The notes below the pieces were generated by a model. The model saw only the letters and a program-made list of their open reading frames with translations. It had not been told where the DNA came from and did not search any database. A DNA stretch of 64,000 nucleotides. Source: Variovorax sp. PMC12 (GTDB taxonomy: Bacteria; Pseudomonadota; Gammaproteobacteria; Burkholderiales; Burkholderiaceae_C). Both the position numbers and the translations under genes were made by a program. The DNA is taken from the NCBI RefSeq assembly GCF_003019815.1, contig NZ_CP027773.1, forward strand, positions 5,573,501 through 5,637,500. The letters run 5' to 3'. This document shows positions 40,743-48,917 of this stretch, piece by piece; position 1 is the first letter of the stretch, and each line of letters begins with the position of its first letter.

Positions 40743-41531
40743 CTATGCGTCGCGGGCGCGCGCGAATTCCAGCGGCAGGTCCTTGAACTGCTTTTTCAGC
40801 GAAGCGTCTGGCGAGCCGCCCACCACGATGCGCGCGAAGGCATCGAGCGGGCTGAAGAACGCCGGGCGCAGCGTGCCGAGCTTGCTTTCGTCCACCACCA
40901 GGAAGCTCTGCGACGCGCAGCGGATGGCCGCCTGCTTCACGGGCACTTCGTGGAAGTTGGAGCAGCTCGCGCCGCGTTTCAGGTCGATACCACCCGCCGA
41001 GATGAAGGCCTTGCTCACGCCCAGCCTGGCGAGGTACTGCAGGCCCTCGTCGGAGAAGAAGGTGGCCGAAGAGGGGTGGTAGAGCCCGCCCATCAGCATC
41101 AGCTGCGTGTTCGGACGGCGACTCAGCACCTGCGCAATGTTCGTGGAGTAACACGCCACGCTCAGCGGCATTTCTGGCGGCAGCGCCTCGGCGAAATGGA
41201 CCATGGTGGTGCCGCAGTCGATGAACAGGCTGTCGTGCGGCTGCACCAGCCTGGCGGCGTGTTCGCAGGCCAGGCGCTTGTTGGCCGCGTGCTGGTCGCT
41301 GGCCTCGTCGAGCGAGTAGCGCTCGGCACCGGGCAGCGTGGTGGCCAGCACATAGCCCCCGAGGGCGGAGAGGGGCGATTCGGCCGACGACAGGTCGCGG
41401 CGGATGGTCATTTCCGTCACGTCGAGCTGCAGCGCCGCCTGCTTGATCGGCAGCGGGCCGCCGGCCTCGACGAGTTCCTGCATCCTGGCCAGGCGCATGG
41501 CCCGGGCTTCGGCTCCGGCTGTTCTTCGCAT
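40743..41531 (-). CDS. DeoR-family repressor
   Basis: A 262-residue DeoR regulator. The N-terminal domain has MQELVEAGGPLPIKQAALQL followed by VTEMTIRRDLSS, the family recognition helix. The C-terminal sugar-phosphate-binding domain shows DSLFIDCGTTMVHFAEAL, MLMGGLYHPSSATFFSDE and KAFISAGGIDLKRGASCSN. It is divergent from the deoC operon and should be released by a phosphorylated sugar such as deoxyribose-5-phosphate. The ATG at 41531 has a GAGAAAA site; a GTG at 41552 is in frame but less likely. Two inverted repeats lie between it and deoC. Confidence 0.93.
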   Translation of the reverse strand: MRRTAGAEARAMRLARMQELVEAGGPLPIKQAALQLDVTEMTIRRDLSSAESPLSALGGYVLATTLPGAERYSLDEASDQHAANKRLACEHAARLVQPHDSLFIDCGTTMVHFAEALPPEMPLSVACYSTNIAQVLSRRPNTQLMLMGGLYHPSSATFFSDEGLQYLARLGVSKAFISAGGIDLKRGASCSNFHEVPVKQAAIRCASQSFLVVDESKLGTLRPAFFSPLDAFARIVVGGSPDASLKKQFKDLPLEFARARDA

Positions 41532-41585
41532 GTTCGGTTTTCTCAGATCCACGTGGCGGAGTATCGGTCATGGCACGCTGGATTA

Positions 41586-41636
41586 ATGTTTCTTGAAAAA
41601 CATATTGCGCTGATAAATGTTGTTGTAATAACATTT
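41586..41636. promoter_or_regulatory. Two operator-like inverted repeats between deoR-type gene and deoC
   Basis: ATGTTT-N6-AAACAT (41586-41603) and AAATGTT-N8-AACATTT (41615-41636) have perfect arms sharing the half-site ATGTT. Their centres are about 31 bases apart, roughly three helical turns, which would let a DeoR-type oligomer bind both. The region is locally AT-rich and should also hold both divergent promoters. Confidence 0.55.
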
Positions 41637-41697
41637 AGGCCAACACGAACAGCATCAAGGCTGAGCAGCCACGCGGCGCAGCCCGGAGACAAAAGAC

Positions 41698-41760
41698 ATG
41701 CCCATTGCCTGCCCGCCGCAGCCGCGGCCCTTGCGCCTGACGGCGCCCGCCCATCCATGA
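41698..41760 (+). CDS. 20-residue proline-rich leader peptide coupled to deoC
   Basis: An ATG at 41698 preceded by a strong GGAGAC ribosome site opens a 20-codon frame, MPIACPPQPRPLRLTAPAHP, ending in TGA at 41758-41760. That stop overlaps the deoC ATG (41757-41759) as ATGA, and deoC itself has no ribosome site of its own. Seven of 20 residues are proline, including the run CPPQPRP. Ribosomes would have to read the leader to start deoC. It may be an attenuator-like device or simply a coupling leader; I do not know a family match. Confidence 0.55.
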   Translation: MPIACPPQPRPLRLTAPAHP

Positions 41761-42824
41761 CCTCCACTTCCCTCGTTCGCCCCAGCGGCGCGGTGCGCTC
41801 GCGCCCGGCGCCGCCGGCTTCCGCCAATGCGGATGCCCCGGCCTTGCCGGCGGCGCCCGCGCAGGCGCATGCCGCCGCTGCCCGCAACACCGCCCAGCCG
41901 TTCGACGCGGGCTGGATCGAAGGCATCCGCTTCAACCTCTCGGCTGCGGAGCGCCGCGTGGCCACGCTGCCCGGACGCCGCTCGGTCAAGAAGGACGCGC
42001 AGGCCGGCTGGCTGCTCAAGGCGATCACCTGCATCGACCTGACCACGCTCAGCGGCGACGATACCGCCGAGCGCGTGAAGCGGCTCTGCGCCAAGGCCGC
42101 GATGCCGGTGCGCCCGGACCTGCTGGCCGCCCTCGGCTTCGCCGACCGCAAGCTGCACACCGGGGCTGTGTGCGTGTACCACCGCTTCGTCTCGACCGCG
42201 GTCGAGGCGCTGGCGGGCACGGGCATTCCGGTGGCGGCGGTGTCCACGGGCTTTCCGGCGGGCCTGATTCCGCACGAGCTCAAGCTCAAGGAAATCGAGG
42301 CCTCGGTGCGCGACGGCGCCTCGGAGATCGACATCGTCATCACCCGCGAGCACGTGCTCACCGGCCAGTGGAAGAAGCTCTACGACGAGATGCTCGATTT
42401 CCGCCGCGCGGCGGGCGCGGCGCACGTGAAGGCGATCCTCGCGACGGGCGAGCTCAAGACGCTGCGCAACGTCGCCAAGGCCTCGATGGTCTGCATGATG
42501 GCCGGCGCCGACTTCATCAAGACCTCCACCGGCAAGGAGGGCGTCAACGCCACGCCGCTGGTCACGCTCGCGATGCTGCGGATGATCCGCCAATACGAGG
42601 CCCGCACCGGCCTGCGCGTGGGCTACAAGCCGGCGGGCGGCGTCTCCACCGCCAAGACCGCGCTCGACTACCAGGTGCTCATGAAGGAAGAGCTGGGCCG
42701 CGACTGGCTCGAGCCCGATCTGTTCCGCATCGGCGCTTCCACGCTGCTGGCCGACATCGAGCGCCAGCTGGAGCACCACATCACCGGCCGCTACTCGGCC
42801 TACAACCGCCACCCGATCGGATGA
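41757..42824 (+). CDS. deoC: Deoxyribose-phosphate aldolase
   Basis: A 355-residue class I aldolase that splits 2-deoxyribose-5-phosphate to acetaldehyde and glyceraldehyde-3-phosphate. It belongs to the longer, eukaryote-like DeoC branch. The Schiff-base lysine is in DFIKTSTGKEG and the proton-relay lysine in VGYKPAGGVST; VSTGFPAGLIP and ASEIDIVITREHVL are also typical. The first ~50 residues are a low-complexity Ala/Pro stretch without family match. Translation appears coupled to an upstream 20-codon leader, and its own stop overlaps the aldehyde dehydrogenase start. Confidence 0.94.
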   Translation: MTSTSLVRPSGAVRSRPAPPASANADAPALPAAPAQAHAAAARNTAQPFDAGWIEGIRFNLSAAERRVATLPGRRSVKKDAQAGWLLKAITCIDLTTLSGDDTAERVKRLCAKAAMPVRPDLLAALGFADRKLHTGAVCVYHRFVSTAVEALAGTGIPVAAVSTGFPAGLIPHELKLKEIEASVRDGASEIDIVITREHVLTGQWKKLYDEMLDFRRAAGAAHVKAILATGELKTLRNVAKASMVCMMAGADFIKTSTGKEGVNATPLVTLAMLRMIRQYEARTGLRVGYKPAGGVSTAKTALDYQVLMKEELGRDWLEPDLFRIGASTLLADIERQLEHHITGRYSAYNRHPIG

Positions 42825-45277
42825 GCCCGATGAGCAGCAGCAGCAACAACAAAAACTCCGCCGCCGGCAGCAGCGTCGCGCGCTATTTCGACACCATGGA
42901 CTACGGCCCCGCGCCCGAGAGCGACACCGATGCACGCGAATGGCTCGCGCGCCATGCCGAAGGCTTCGGCCACTTCATCGACGGGCGCTTCACGCCCGCT
43001 TCCGGCGGCGTGCATTTCGACACCGCCGAGCCGGCCACCGGCCAGCGGCTGGCGCGCGTTGCGCAGGGCTGCGCGAAGGACGTGGACGCCGCGGTGGCGG
43101 CGGCGCGCGCCGCGCAGCCCGGCTGGCATGCGCTCGGCGGCCATGGTCGCGCACGGCACCTGTACGCACTGGCACGCATGGTGCAGCGCCATGCGCGCCT
43201 GCTCGCGGTGGTCGAGGCGCTGGACAACGGCAAGCCGATCCGCGAGACGCGCGATCTCGACGTGCCGCTGGCCGCGCGCCACTTCTATCACCACGCCGGC
43301 TGGGCGCAGCTGCAGGAGCGCGAGTTCGCCGACCAGGTGCCGCTGGGCGTGGTCGGCCAGATCATTCCGTGGAACTTCCCGCTGCTGATGCTCGCTTGGA
43401 AGATCGCTCCCGCGCTGGCGCTGGGCAACACCGTGGTGCTGAAGCCGGCGGAGCTCACGCCGCTGAGCGCCTTGCTCTTCGCTGAACTGGCGGCGCAGGC
43501 GGGGCTGCCGGGCGGCGTGCTCAACGTGGTGACGGGCGACGGCGCCACGGGCGCTGCGCTGGTCGCGCACGAGGGCGTGGACAAGATCGCCTTCACCGGC
43601 TCGACGGAAGTAGGGCGGCTGATCCGCGCCGCCACGGCGGGCACGGGCAAGTCGCTCACGCTGGAGCTGGGCGGCAAGTCGCCCTTCATCGTGTTCGACG
43701 ACGCGGACATCGACGCCGCCGTCGAAGGCGTGGTCGACGCCATCTGGTTCAACCAGGGCCAGGTGTGCTGCGCCGGTTCGCGGCTGCTGCTGCAGGAAGG
43801 CATCGCGGACGACTTCATCGCGCGCCTGAAGCGCCGCATGCAGACCTTGCGCGTGGGCTTGCCGCTGGACAAGGCGATCGACATGGGCAGCCTGATCGAC
43901 CCCACGCAGCTCGAACGCGTGCGCTCGCTGGTGGCCGCCGGCGTGCGCGATGGCGCGACCTGCTACCAGGCGCCGGGCGAGCTGCCGCCGGGCGGCAGCT
44001 TCTTTGCGCCGACGCTGCTGACGGGCGTGCAGCCGGCATCCACCGTGGCGACCGAGGAGATCTTCGGGCCCGTGATGGTCACGATGACTTTCCGCACGCC
44101 CGACGAAGCCGTGGCGCTCGCCAACAACACCCGCTACGGCCTCGCCGCCAGCGTGTGGAGCGAGACCATCGGCCTCGCGCTGGGCATCGCGCCGCAGCTG
44201 CAGGCAGGCGTGGTCTGGGTCAACGCGACCAACCTGTTCGACGCGGGCGTGGGCTTCGGCGGCTACCGCGAATCGGGCTACGGGCGCGAGGGCGGAAGAG
44301 AAGGCTGCTACGAATACCTGAAGCCGCGTGCCTGGGCGCAGCGCAAGCCGCGCCTGGCAGATGTGGCCGCTGCGGCGGCGGCTAACGAAGCCGCCGCGAA
44401 GACCGGGAACGGGTCTTCGCCCGCGCTGCCCGCCATCGACCGCACCGCCAAGCTCTTCATCGGCGGCAAGCAGGTGCGGCCCGACGGCGAGCTGTCGCGC
44501 CCGGTCTTCGCGGCCGGCGGAGAGCGTGCCGGCGAAGTGGGGGTGGGCAACCGCAAGGACATCCGCAACGCGGTGGCCGCTGCGCGCGCCGCGGCGAGCT
44601 GGTCGAGCGCGACGCCGCATCGCCGCGCGCAGGCGCTGTACTACCTCGCGGAAAACCTGTCGGCCCGCGCCGGCGAGTTTGCCGCGCGCATCGCGAGCCT
44701 GACCGGTGTTGGCGCGCAAGCCGCGCAGGCCGAGGTCGACGCATCGGTGGGCCGCCTGTTCGCCTACGGCGCCTGGGCCGACAAGTACGAGGGCGCGGTG
44801 CATGTGCCGCCGCTGCGCGGCGTGGCGCTGGCCACGGTCGAGGCGATCGGCGTGGTGGGGGTGGTGTGCCCCGACGAGGCGCCGCTGCTGTCATTCGTGA
44901 GCCTGCTCGCGCCCCTCATGGCCATGGGCAACCGCACGGTGATCGTGCCCGGCGAGAAACACGCGCTGGTCGCCACCGACTTCTATCAGGTGCTGGAGAC
45001 CTCCGACCTGCCGGCCGGTGTCGTCAACCTCGTGACCGGTCCGGCCGCGAGCCTCGCGCGCACGCTGGCCGAGCACGACGATGTGGATGCACTGTGGGTT
45101 TTCGGCGCGAAGGAACTGTCGCGCGATGCCGAACTGCTGTCGGTCGGCAACCTCAAGCGCACGCTGACCGACCACGGCCTTGCCACCGACTGGCACGACC
45201 CGGCCTCGGCCGAGGGCCCCGCGTTCCTGCGGCACGCCACGCAGGTCAAGAACATCTGGATTCCCTATGGCGAATGA
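42821..45277 (+). CDS. Two-domain aldehyde dehydrogenase (ALDH16-like)
   Basis: An 818-residue protein made of two aldehyde-dehydrogenase domains. The first (residues ~40-500) is complete: IIPWNFPLLMLAWKIAPALA, FTGSTEVGRLI, the general-base glutamate in LTLELGGKSPFIVFD, the nucleophile cysteine in FNQGQVCCAGSR, and EEIFGPVMVTMTF. The second (~545-800) has an NAD-fold-like core (RGVALATVEAIGVVGVVC, EAPLLSFVSLLAPLMAMGN) but no recognisable catalytic cysteine block, as in ALDH16. It starts at ATGA overlapping the deoC stop. It most likely oxidises the acetaldehyde that DeoC releases to acetate; the second domain may hold the oligomer. Confidence 0.9.
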   Translation: MSPMSSSSNNKNSAAGSSVARYFDTMDYGPAPESDTDAREWLARHAEGFGHFIDGRFTPASGGVHFDTAEPATGQRLARVAQGCAKDVDAAVAAARAAQPGWHALGGHGRARHLYALARMVQRHARLLAVVEALDNGKPIRETRDLDVPLAARHFYHHAGWAQLQEREFADQVPLGVVGQIIPWNFPLLMLAWKIAPALALGNTVVLKPAELTPLSALLFAELAAQAGLPGGVLNVVTGDGATGAALVAHEGVDKIAFTGSTEVGRLIRAATAGTGKSLTLELGGKSPFIVFDDADIDAAVEGVVDAIWFNQGQVCCAGSRLLLQEGIADDFIARLKRRMQTLRVGLPLDKAIDMGSLIDPTQLERVRSLVAAGVRDGATCYQAPGELPPGGSFFAPTLLTGVQPASTVATEEIFGPVMVTMTFRTPDEAVALANNTRYGLAASVWSETIGLALGIAPQLQAGVVWVNATNLFDAGVGFGGYRESGYGREGGREGCYEYLKPRAWAQRKPRLADVAAAAAANEAAAKTGNGSSPALPAIDRTAKLFIGGKQVRPDGELSRPVFAAGGERAGEVGVGNRKDIRNAVAAARAAASWSSATPHRRAQALYYLAENLSARAGEFAARIASLTGVGAQAAQAEVDASVGRLFAYGAWADKYEGAVHVPPLRGVALATVEAIGVVGVVCPDEAPLLSFVSLLAPLMAMGNRTVIVPGEKHALVATDFYQVLETSDLPAGVVNLVTGPAASLARTLAEHDDVDALWVFGAKELSRDAELLSVGNLKRTLTDHGLATDWHDPASAEGPAFLRHATQVKNIWIPYGE

Positions 45278-45326
45278 GCGGGCGGCCGTCGTGCCCGTCA
45301 CACGAACCAAGGGAAATCCCCAAATA

Positions 45327-45350
45327 GCAAACGTTTGCGCAAACGTTTTC
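45327..45350. promoter_or_regulatory. Tandem LacI-type operators upstream of the sugar-uptake operon
   Basis: GCAAACGTTTGC (45327-45338) is a perfect 12-base palindrome of the LacI/RbsR kind. It is directly followed by a near copy, GCAAACGTTTTC (45339-45350). They lie 54 bases before the mutarotase ATG. No LacI-family gene is in the window, so the regulator is encoded elsewhere. Confidence 0.7.
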
Positions 45351-45403
45351 TTTACTTAAGATCGCAACCGCGACAGCCGTTCCAATTCGAGGAGACAGAC
45401 CGC

Positions 45404-45856
45404 ATGCTGAAGTCCATTCATCCGCTGCTCAACGCCGACGTGCTCTACGCCCTGCGCGCCATGGGCCATGGCGACGAACTGGTGCTGTGCGACGCCAACT
45501 TCCCGGCCGACTCGGTCGCACGCCAGACCACGCTGGGCCGGCTGCTGCGCATCGACGGCGTGGGCACCACCGAAGCGGCGCGCGCCATTCTTTCGGTGCT
45601 GCCGCTGGACAACGCGGTGGACGATCCGGCGCGGCGCATGGAAATCATGGGCCAGTCCGACGAGATCCCGCCGGTGCAACTTGAAATGCAGCGCGAGATC
45701 GACGCGGCCGAAGGGCGCCCACGGCCGATGGGCTCCATCGAGCGCTTCGCCTTCTACGAGGCCGCGCGCCGCGCGTACTGCGTGATCGCCACCGGCGAGC
45801 GCCGCTTCTACGGCTGCTTCGTGTTCAAGAAGGGCGTGCTCGCCCCCGAGGCCTGA
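45404..45856 (+). CDS. RbsD/FucU-family sugar mutarotase
   Basis: A 150-residue protein of the RbsD/FucU family, which interconverts sugar anomers (ribopyranose or fucose) in the cytoplasm. Typical blocks are MLKSIHPLLNADVLYALRAM, GHGDELVLCDANFPADS with the catalytic histidine, and ERFAFYEAARRAYCVIATGE. The last block is closer to FucU than to RbsD. The ATG at 45404 follows a GAGGAG site. It leads an operon with a PfkB kinase (6 bp downstream) and a sugar ABC importer. Confidence 0.92.
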   Translation: MLKSIHPLLNADVLYALRAMGHGDELVLCDANFPADSVARQTTLGRLLRIDGVGTTEAARAILSVLPLDNAVDDPARRMEIMGQSDEIPPVQLEMQREIDAAEGRPRPMGSIERFAFYEAARRAYCVIATGERRFYGCFVFKKGVLAPEA

Positions 45857-45862
45857 ATCGCG

Positions 45863-46810
45863 ATGACCGCCTTTTCCTCGCAGCAGCACGGCGTGGCCGT
45901 GCTCGGCATCTTCGTGGCCGACCTCGCCTTTCGCGCGGCCGATCTTCCGGGCGTCGGCCAGACCATCGCCGGCTCCGGCTTTGCCATGGGCCCCGGCGGC
46001 AAGGGCTCCAACCAATCTGTGGCGGCGGCGCGCGCAGGCGCGCAGGTGACTTTCATCTCCAAGCTCGGGCAGGACTCCTTCGGCGCCAACGCGCTCGCAC
46101 TGTGGGCGCAGGAAGGCATCACGCCGCGCGTGCCGCAGGTGGCGACGCAGCCGACCGGCGCGGCCTTCATCTACGTGCACGAGGTCACGGGCGCCAACGC
46201 CATCATCGTGGTGCCCGGCGCGGCGGCGCTCATCGACACCGCCGACGTGGATGCCGCCGCCGATGCCATCCGAGGCGCCCGCGTGTTCGTCACGCAACTG
46301 GAGCAGCCCGCCGGCGCCGCGCAGCGCGGCCTGGAACTCGCGCGTGCGGCAGGCACGGTCACGGTGTTCAACCCCGCGCCCGCGTTGCCCTTCGACGATG
46401 CCGTGTACCCGCTGTGCGACTACATCACGCCGAACGAGCACGAAGCCGCCGCGCTCAGCGGCATTGCCGTCGAGACCGTCGAGGACGCGCGCCGGGCTGG
46501 CGACTTCTTTCTTTCCAAGGGCGTGGGCTGCGCGCTCATCACGCTCGGGGACAAGGGCGCGCTGCTGCACAGCGCGAACCAGTCGGTGCACCTGCCCGTG
46601 TTCAACGCCGGCGCGGTGAAGGAAACGGCCGGCGCGGGCGACGCCTTCAACGGCGGCTTCGCGGCCGCGCTGGCCGAAGGCGCCTCGCCGCTGGAAGCCG
46701 CGCGTTTCGGCTCCGCCGTGGCGGCCATTTCGGTCACGCGCGCGGGCACCGCGCCGTCGATGCCCACGCGCGCCGAGGTCGACGCGCTGCTGGGCCGGGC
46801 GGCAGCCTGA
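45863..46810 (+). CDS. rbsK: PfkB-family sugar kinase, ribokinase-like
   Basis: A 315-residue ribokinase-type kinase. GVGQTIAGSGFAMGPGGKGSN is the N-terminal PfkB signature with the sugar-binding region. The C-terminal signature KETAGAGDAFNGGFAAALAEG carries the catalytic aspartate and anion hole. ITPNEHEAAALSG is also typical. It lies between a mutarotase and ABC-transporter genes, so it phosphorylates the sugar after import. Since deoC and an aldehyde dehydrogenase precede it, 2-deoxyribose is as likely a substrate as ribose. Confidence 0.92.
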   Translation: MTAFSSQQHGVAVLGIFVADLAFRAADLPGVGQTIAGSGFAMGPGGKGSNQSVAAARAGAQVTFISKLGQDSFGANALALWAQEGITPRVPQVATQPTGAAFIYVHEVTGANAIIVVPGAAALIDTADVDAAADAIRGARVFVTQLEQPAGAAQRGLELARAAGTVTVFNPAPALPFDDAVYPLCDYITPNEHEAAALSGIAVETVEDARRAGDFFLSKGVGCALITLGDKGALLHSANQSVHLPVFNAGAVKETAGAGDAFNGGFAAALAEGASPLEAARFGSAVAAISVTRAGTAPSMPTRAEVDALLGRAAA

Positions 46811-46835
46811 ACCGCGAACCGCAAAGGAGTCTTTC

Positions 46836-47888
46836 GTGAAATTCAGGTTCTCGGACCGCGAGCTCAACTTCCTGGTCGGCATCAACGTCGCGATCCTCGT
46901 GGTTGCCACCGTGCTTTCGAAGGGCGACTTCCTCGACGTCTACAACTTCCAGTCGATGGGCGGCCAACTGCCCGAACTCGGCCTGCTCGCCATGGGCGTC
47001 GCGCTGTCGATGATCTCCGGCAACGGCGGCATCGACCTCTCCGGCGTGGCGCTGGCCAATCTCTCGGGCGTGGTGGCCGCCACGCTGGCACCGATGCTGG
47101 TGCAGCCCGATGCATCGCCGTGGCTCTACACCGGCGCCTTCGCAGCCATTGCCATAGCGGTGGGGCTGGCGGGCGGGCTGCTCAACGGCGTGCTGATCGC
47201 GCGCGTCGGCCTCACGCCCATTCTCTGCACGCTGGGCACGCAGCTGGTCTACACCGGCCTGGCCGTGGTGCTCACCGGAGGCTCCAGCCTGCGCGTGGGC
47301 AATGCGGATCCGCTGTCGGCCATCGGCAACGAGACGGTGCTGGGCGTGCCGATTCCGTTCGCGATCTTCGTGGTGATGCTGCTGGCCGTCGGCTGGCTGC
47401 TCAAGCAGAGCCCGTTCGGCATCCGGCTCTTCCTGCTGGGCACCAATGCCAAGGCGGCGCGCTACGCGGGCATTCCGCAGGGTCGCATGCTGATAGCCAC
47501 GTATGCGCTGTGCGGCGTGCTGGCGGCGGTGGCGGGCGTGATCATCGCGGGCCGCACGGCCAGCGTGAAGTCGGACTACGGCAACTCCTACCTGCTGATC
47601 GCCATCCTCATCACGGTGATGGCGGGCGTGCGGCCGCAGGGCGGCTACGGGCGCATGGTGTGTCTGTTCTTCTCGGCCGTGGCGCTGCAGCTGCTGTCCA
47701 GCACCTTCAACCTGCTGGGCATTTCCAACTTCTTCCGCGACTGCGCCTGGGGCCTGCTGCTGCTGTTCTTCCTGGCATCGGCGCGCCTGAGCCTGAGCGA
47801 CCTGCGCAGCTTCATTTCCGTTTCGCGCACCAGCGCACCGCCGCATCAGCCCCCTCCTGGCGCGACGCAGAGAACCACCGAGGGCTAG
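46836..47888 (+). CDS. Sugar ABC transporter permease (RbsC-like)
   Basis: A 350-residue permease of the BPD_transp_2 family with about nine helices. ALSMISGNGGIDLSGVALAN and the cytoplasmic-loop block FLLGTNAKAARYAGIPQGRM (the EAA-like contact with the ATPase) are diagnostic. It starts 25 bp after the kinase. The C-terminal ~30 residues are polar and proline-rich. Together with the second permease at 50492-51529 it should form a heterodimeric channel. Confidence 0.93.
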   Translation: MKFRFSDRELNFLVGINVAILVVATVLSKGDFLDVYNFQSMGGQLPELGLLAMGVALSMISGNGGIDLSGVALANLSGVVAATLAPMLVQPDASPWLYTGAFAAIAIAVGLAGGLLNGVLIARVGLTPILCTLGTQLVYTGLAVVLTGGSSLRVGNADPLSAIGNETVLGVPIPFAIFVVMLLAVGWLLKQSPFGIRLFLLGTNAKAARYAGIPQGRMLIATYALCGVLAAVAGVIIAGRTASVKSDYGNSYLLIAILITVMAGVRPQGGYGRMVCLFFSAVALQLLSSTFNLLGISNFFRDCAWGLLLLFFLASARLSLSDLRSFISVSRTSAPPHQPPPGATQRTTEG

Positions 47889-47901
47889 GAGACAAACGAA
47901 C

Positions 47902-48906
47902 ATGCTGAAGAAAACCAAGATCGCCTGCACCGTGCTGGCACTGGGCACCGTGGCCTTCGCGTCGGCGCTGCATGCGCAGGGCAAGCCGCAGGACATCGTC
48001 ACCGTGGTGAAGATCACCGGCATCAGCTGGTTCAACCGCATGGAAGTGGGCGTGAAGGAGTTCGGCGCGAGCACGCCGGGCGTCGCCACGCGCCAGATCG
48101 GCCCGGCCCAGTCTGACGCCGCGCAGCAGCAGCGCCTGGTGGAAGACCTGGTGGCCAAGAAGGTCGACGCGATCGCGGTCGTGTCGATGGACCCGCCCAC
48201 GCTGGAGCCGGTGCTCAAGCGCGCGATGGAGCGCGGCATCAAGGTCGTCACGCACGAGGCGGACAACCAGAAGAACACCATGGTCGACATCGAGGCCTTC
48301 GACAACACGGCCTACGGCGCGCGCATCAACGAGCGCCTGGCCGCGTGCATGGGCCAGCAGGGCAAGTGGACCTCGCTGGTCGGCTCGCTGGGCAGCCAGT
48401 CGCAGGTGCAATGGGCCGACGGCGGCGCGGCGAACGCGAAGAAGTACCCCAAGATGCAGCTGGTCGACGCCAAGAACGAGTCGCTCAACGACGCCGAGAA
48501 GGCCTACGGCAAGGCCAAGGAAATGCTGCGCAAGCATCCGGACCTGAAGGGCTTCCAGGGGTCGTCTTCGCTGGACGTGCTGGGCATCGGCCGGGCGGTG
48601 GAAGAGGCCGGCCTGCAAGGCAAGGTCTGCGTCTTCGGCACCGGGCTGCCGAGCGAGGCGGCCAAGTTCCTGGAGTCGGGCGCGGTCGGCGGCATCGCCT
48701 TCTGGGACCCGAAGGACGCCGGCATCGTCATGAACAAGGCGGCCAAGATGCTGCTCGACGGCAAGACCATCACCGAGGGCACCGACATGGGCGTGCCGGG
48801 CTACAACAAGGTCTCGGTGAAGAAGGGGCCGGGCGTCGGCATCGTCGTCACGGGCCAGGCCTGGGTCGAAGTCGACAAGCAGAACTACAAGAAATACGCC
48901 TTCTGA
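47902..48906 (+). CDS. Periplasmic sugar-binding protein (ribose/AI-2 type)
   Basis: A 334-residue substrate-binding protein with a Sec signal peptide (ACTVLALGTVAFASALHAQG). The mature part is Peripla_BP_4: VTVVKITGISWFNRMEVGVK, DLVAKKVDAIAVVSMDPPTL, GIKVVTHEADNQKN and HPDLKGFQGSSSLDVLGIG. It resembles the rhamnose/autoinducer-2/ribose group more than classic RbsB. It captures the sugar in the periplasm for the two-permease importer encoded around it. Confidence 0.93.
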   Translation: MLKKTKIACTVLALGTVAFASALHAQGKPQDIVTVVKITGISWFNRMEVGVKEFGASTPGVATRQIGPAQSDAAQQQRLVEDLVAKKVDAIAVVSMDPPTLEPVLKRAMERGIKVVTHEADNQKNTMVDIEAFDNTAYGARINERLAACMGQQGKWTSLVGSLGSQSQVQWADGGAANAKKYPKMQLVDAKNESLNDAEKAYGKAKEMLRKHPDLKGFQGSSSLDVLGIGRAVEEAGLQGKVCVFGTGLPSEAAKFLESGAVGGIAFWDPKDAGIVMNKAAKMLLDGKTITEGTDMGVPGYNKVSVKKGPGVGIVVTGQAWVEVDKQNYKKYAF

Positions 48907-48917
48907 GCCTGCGAGCC

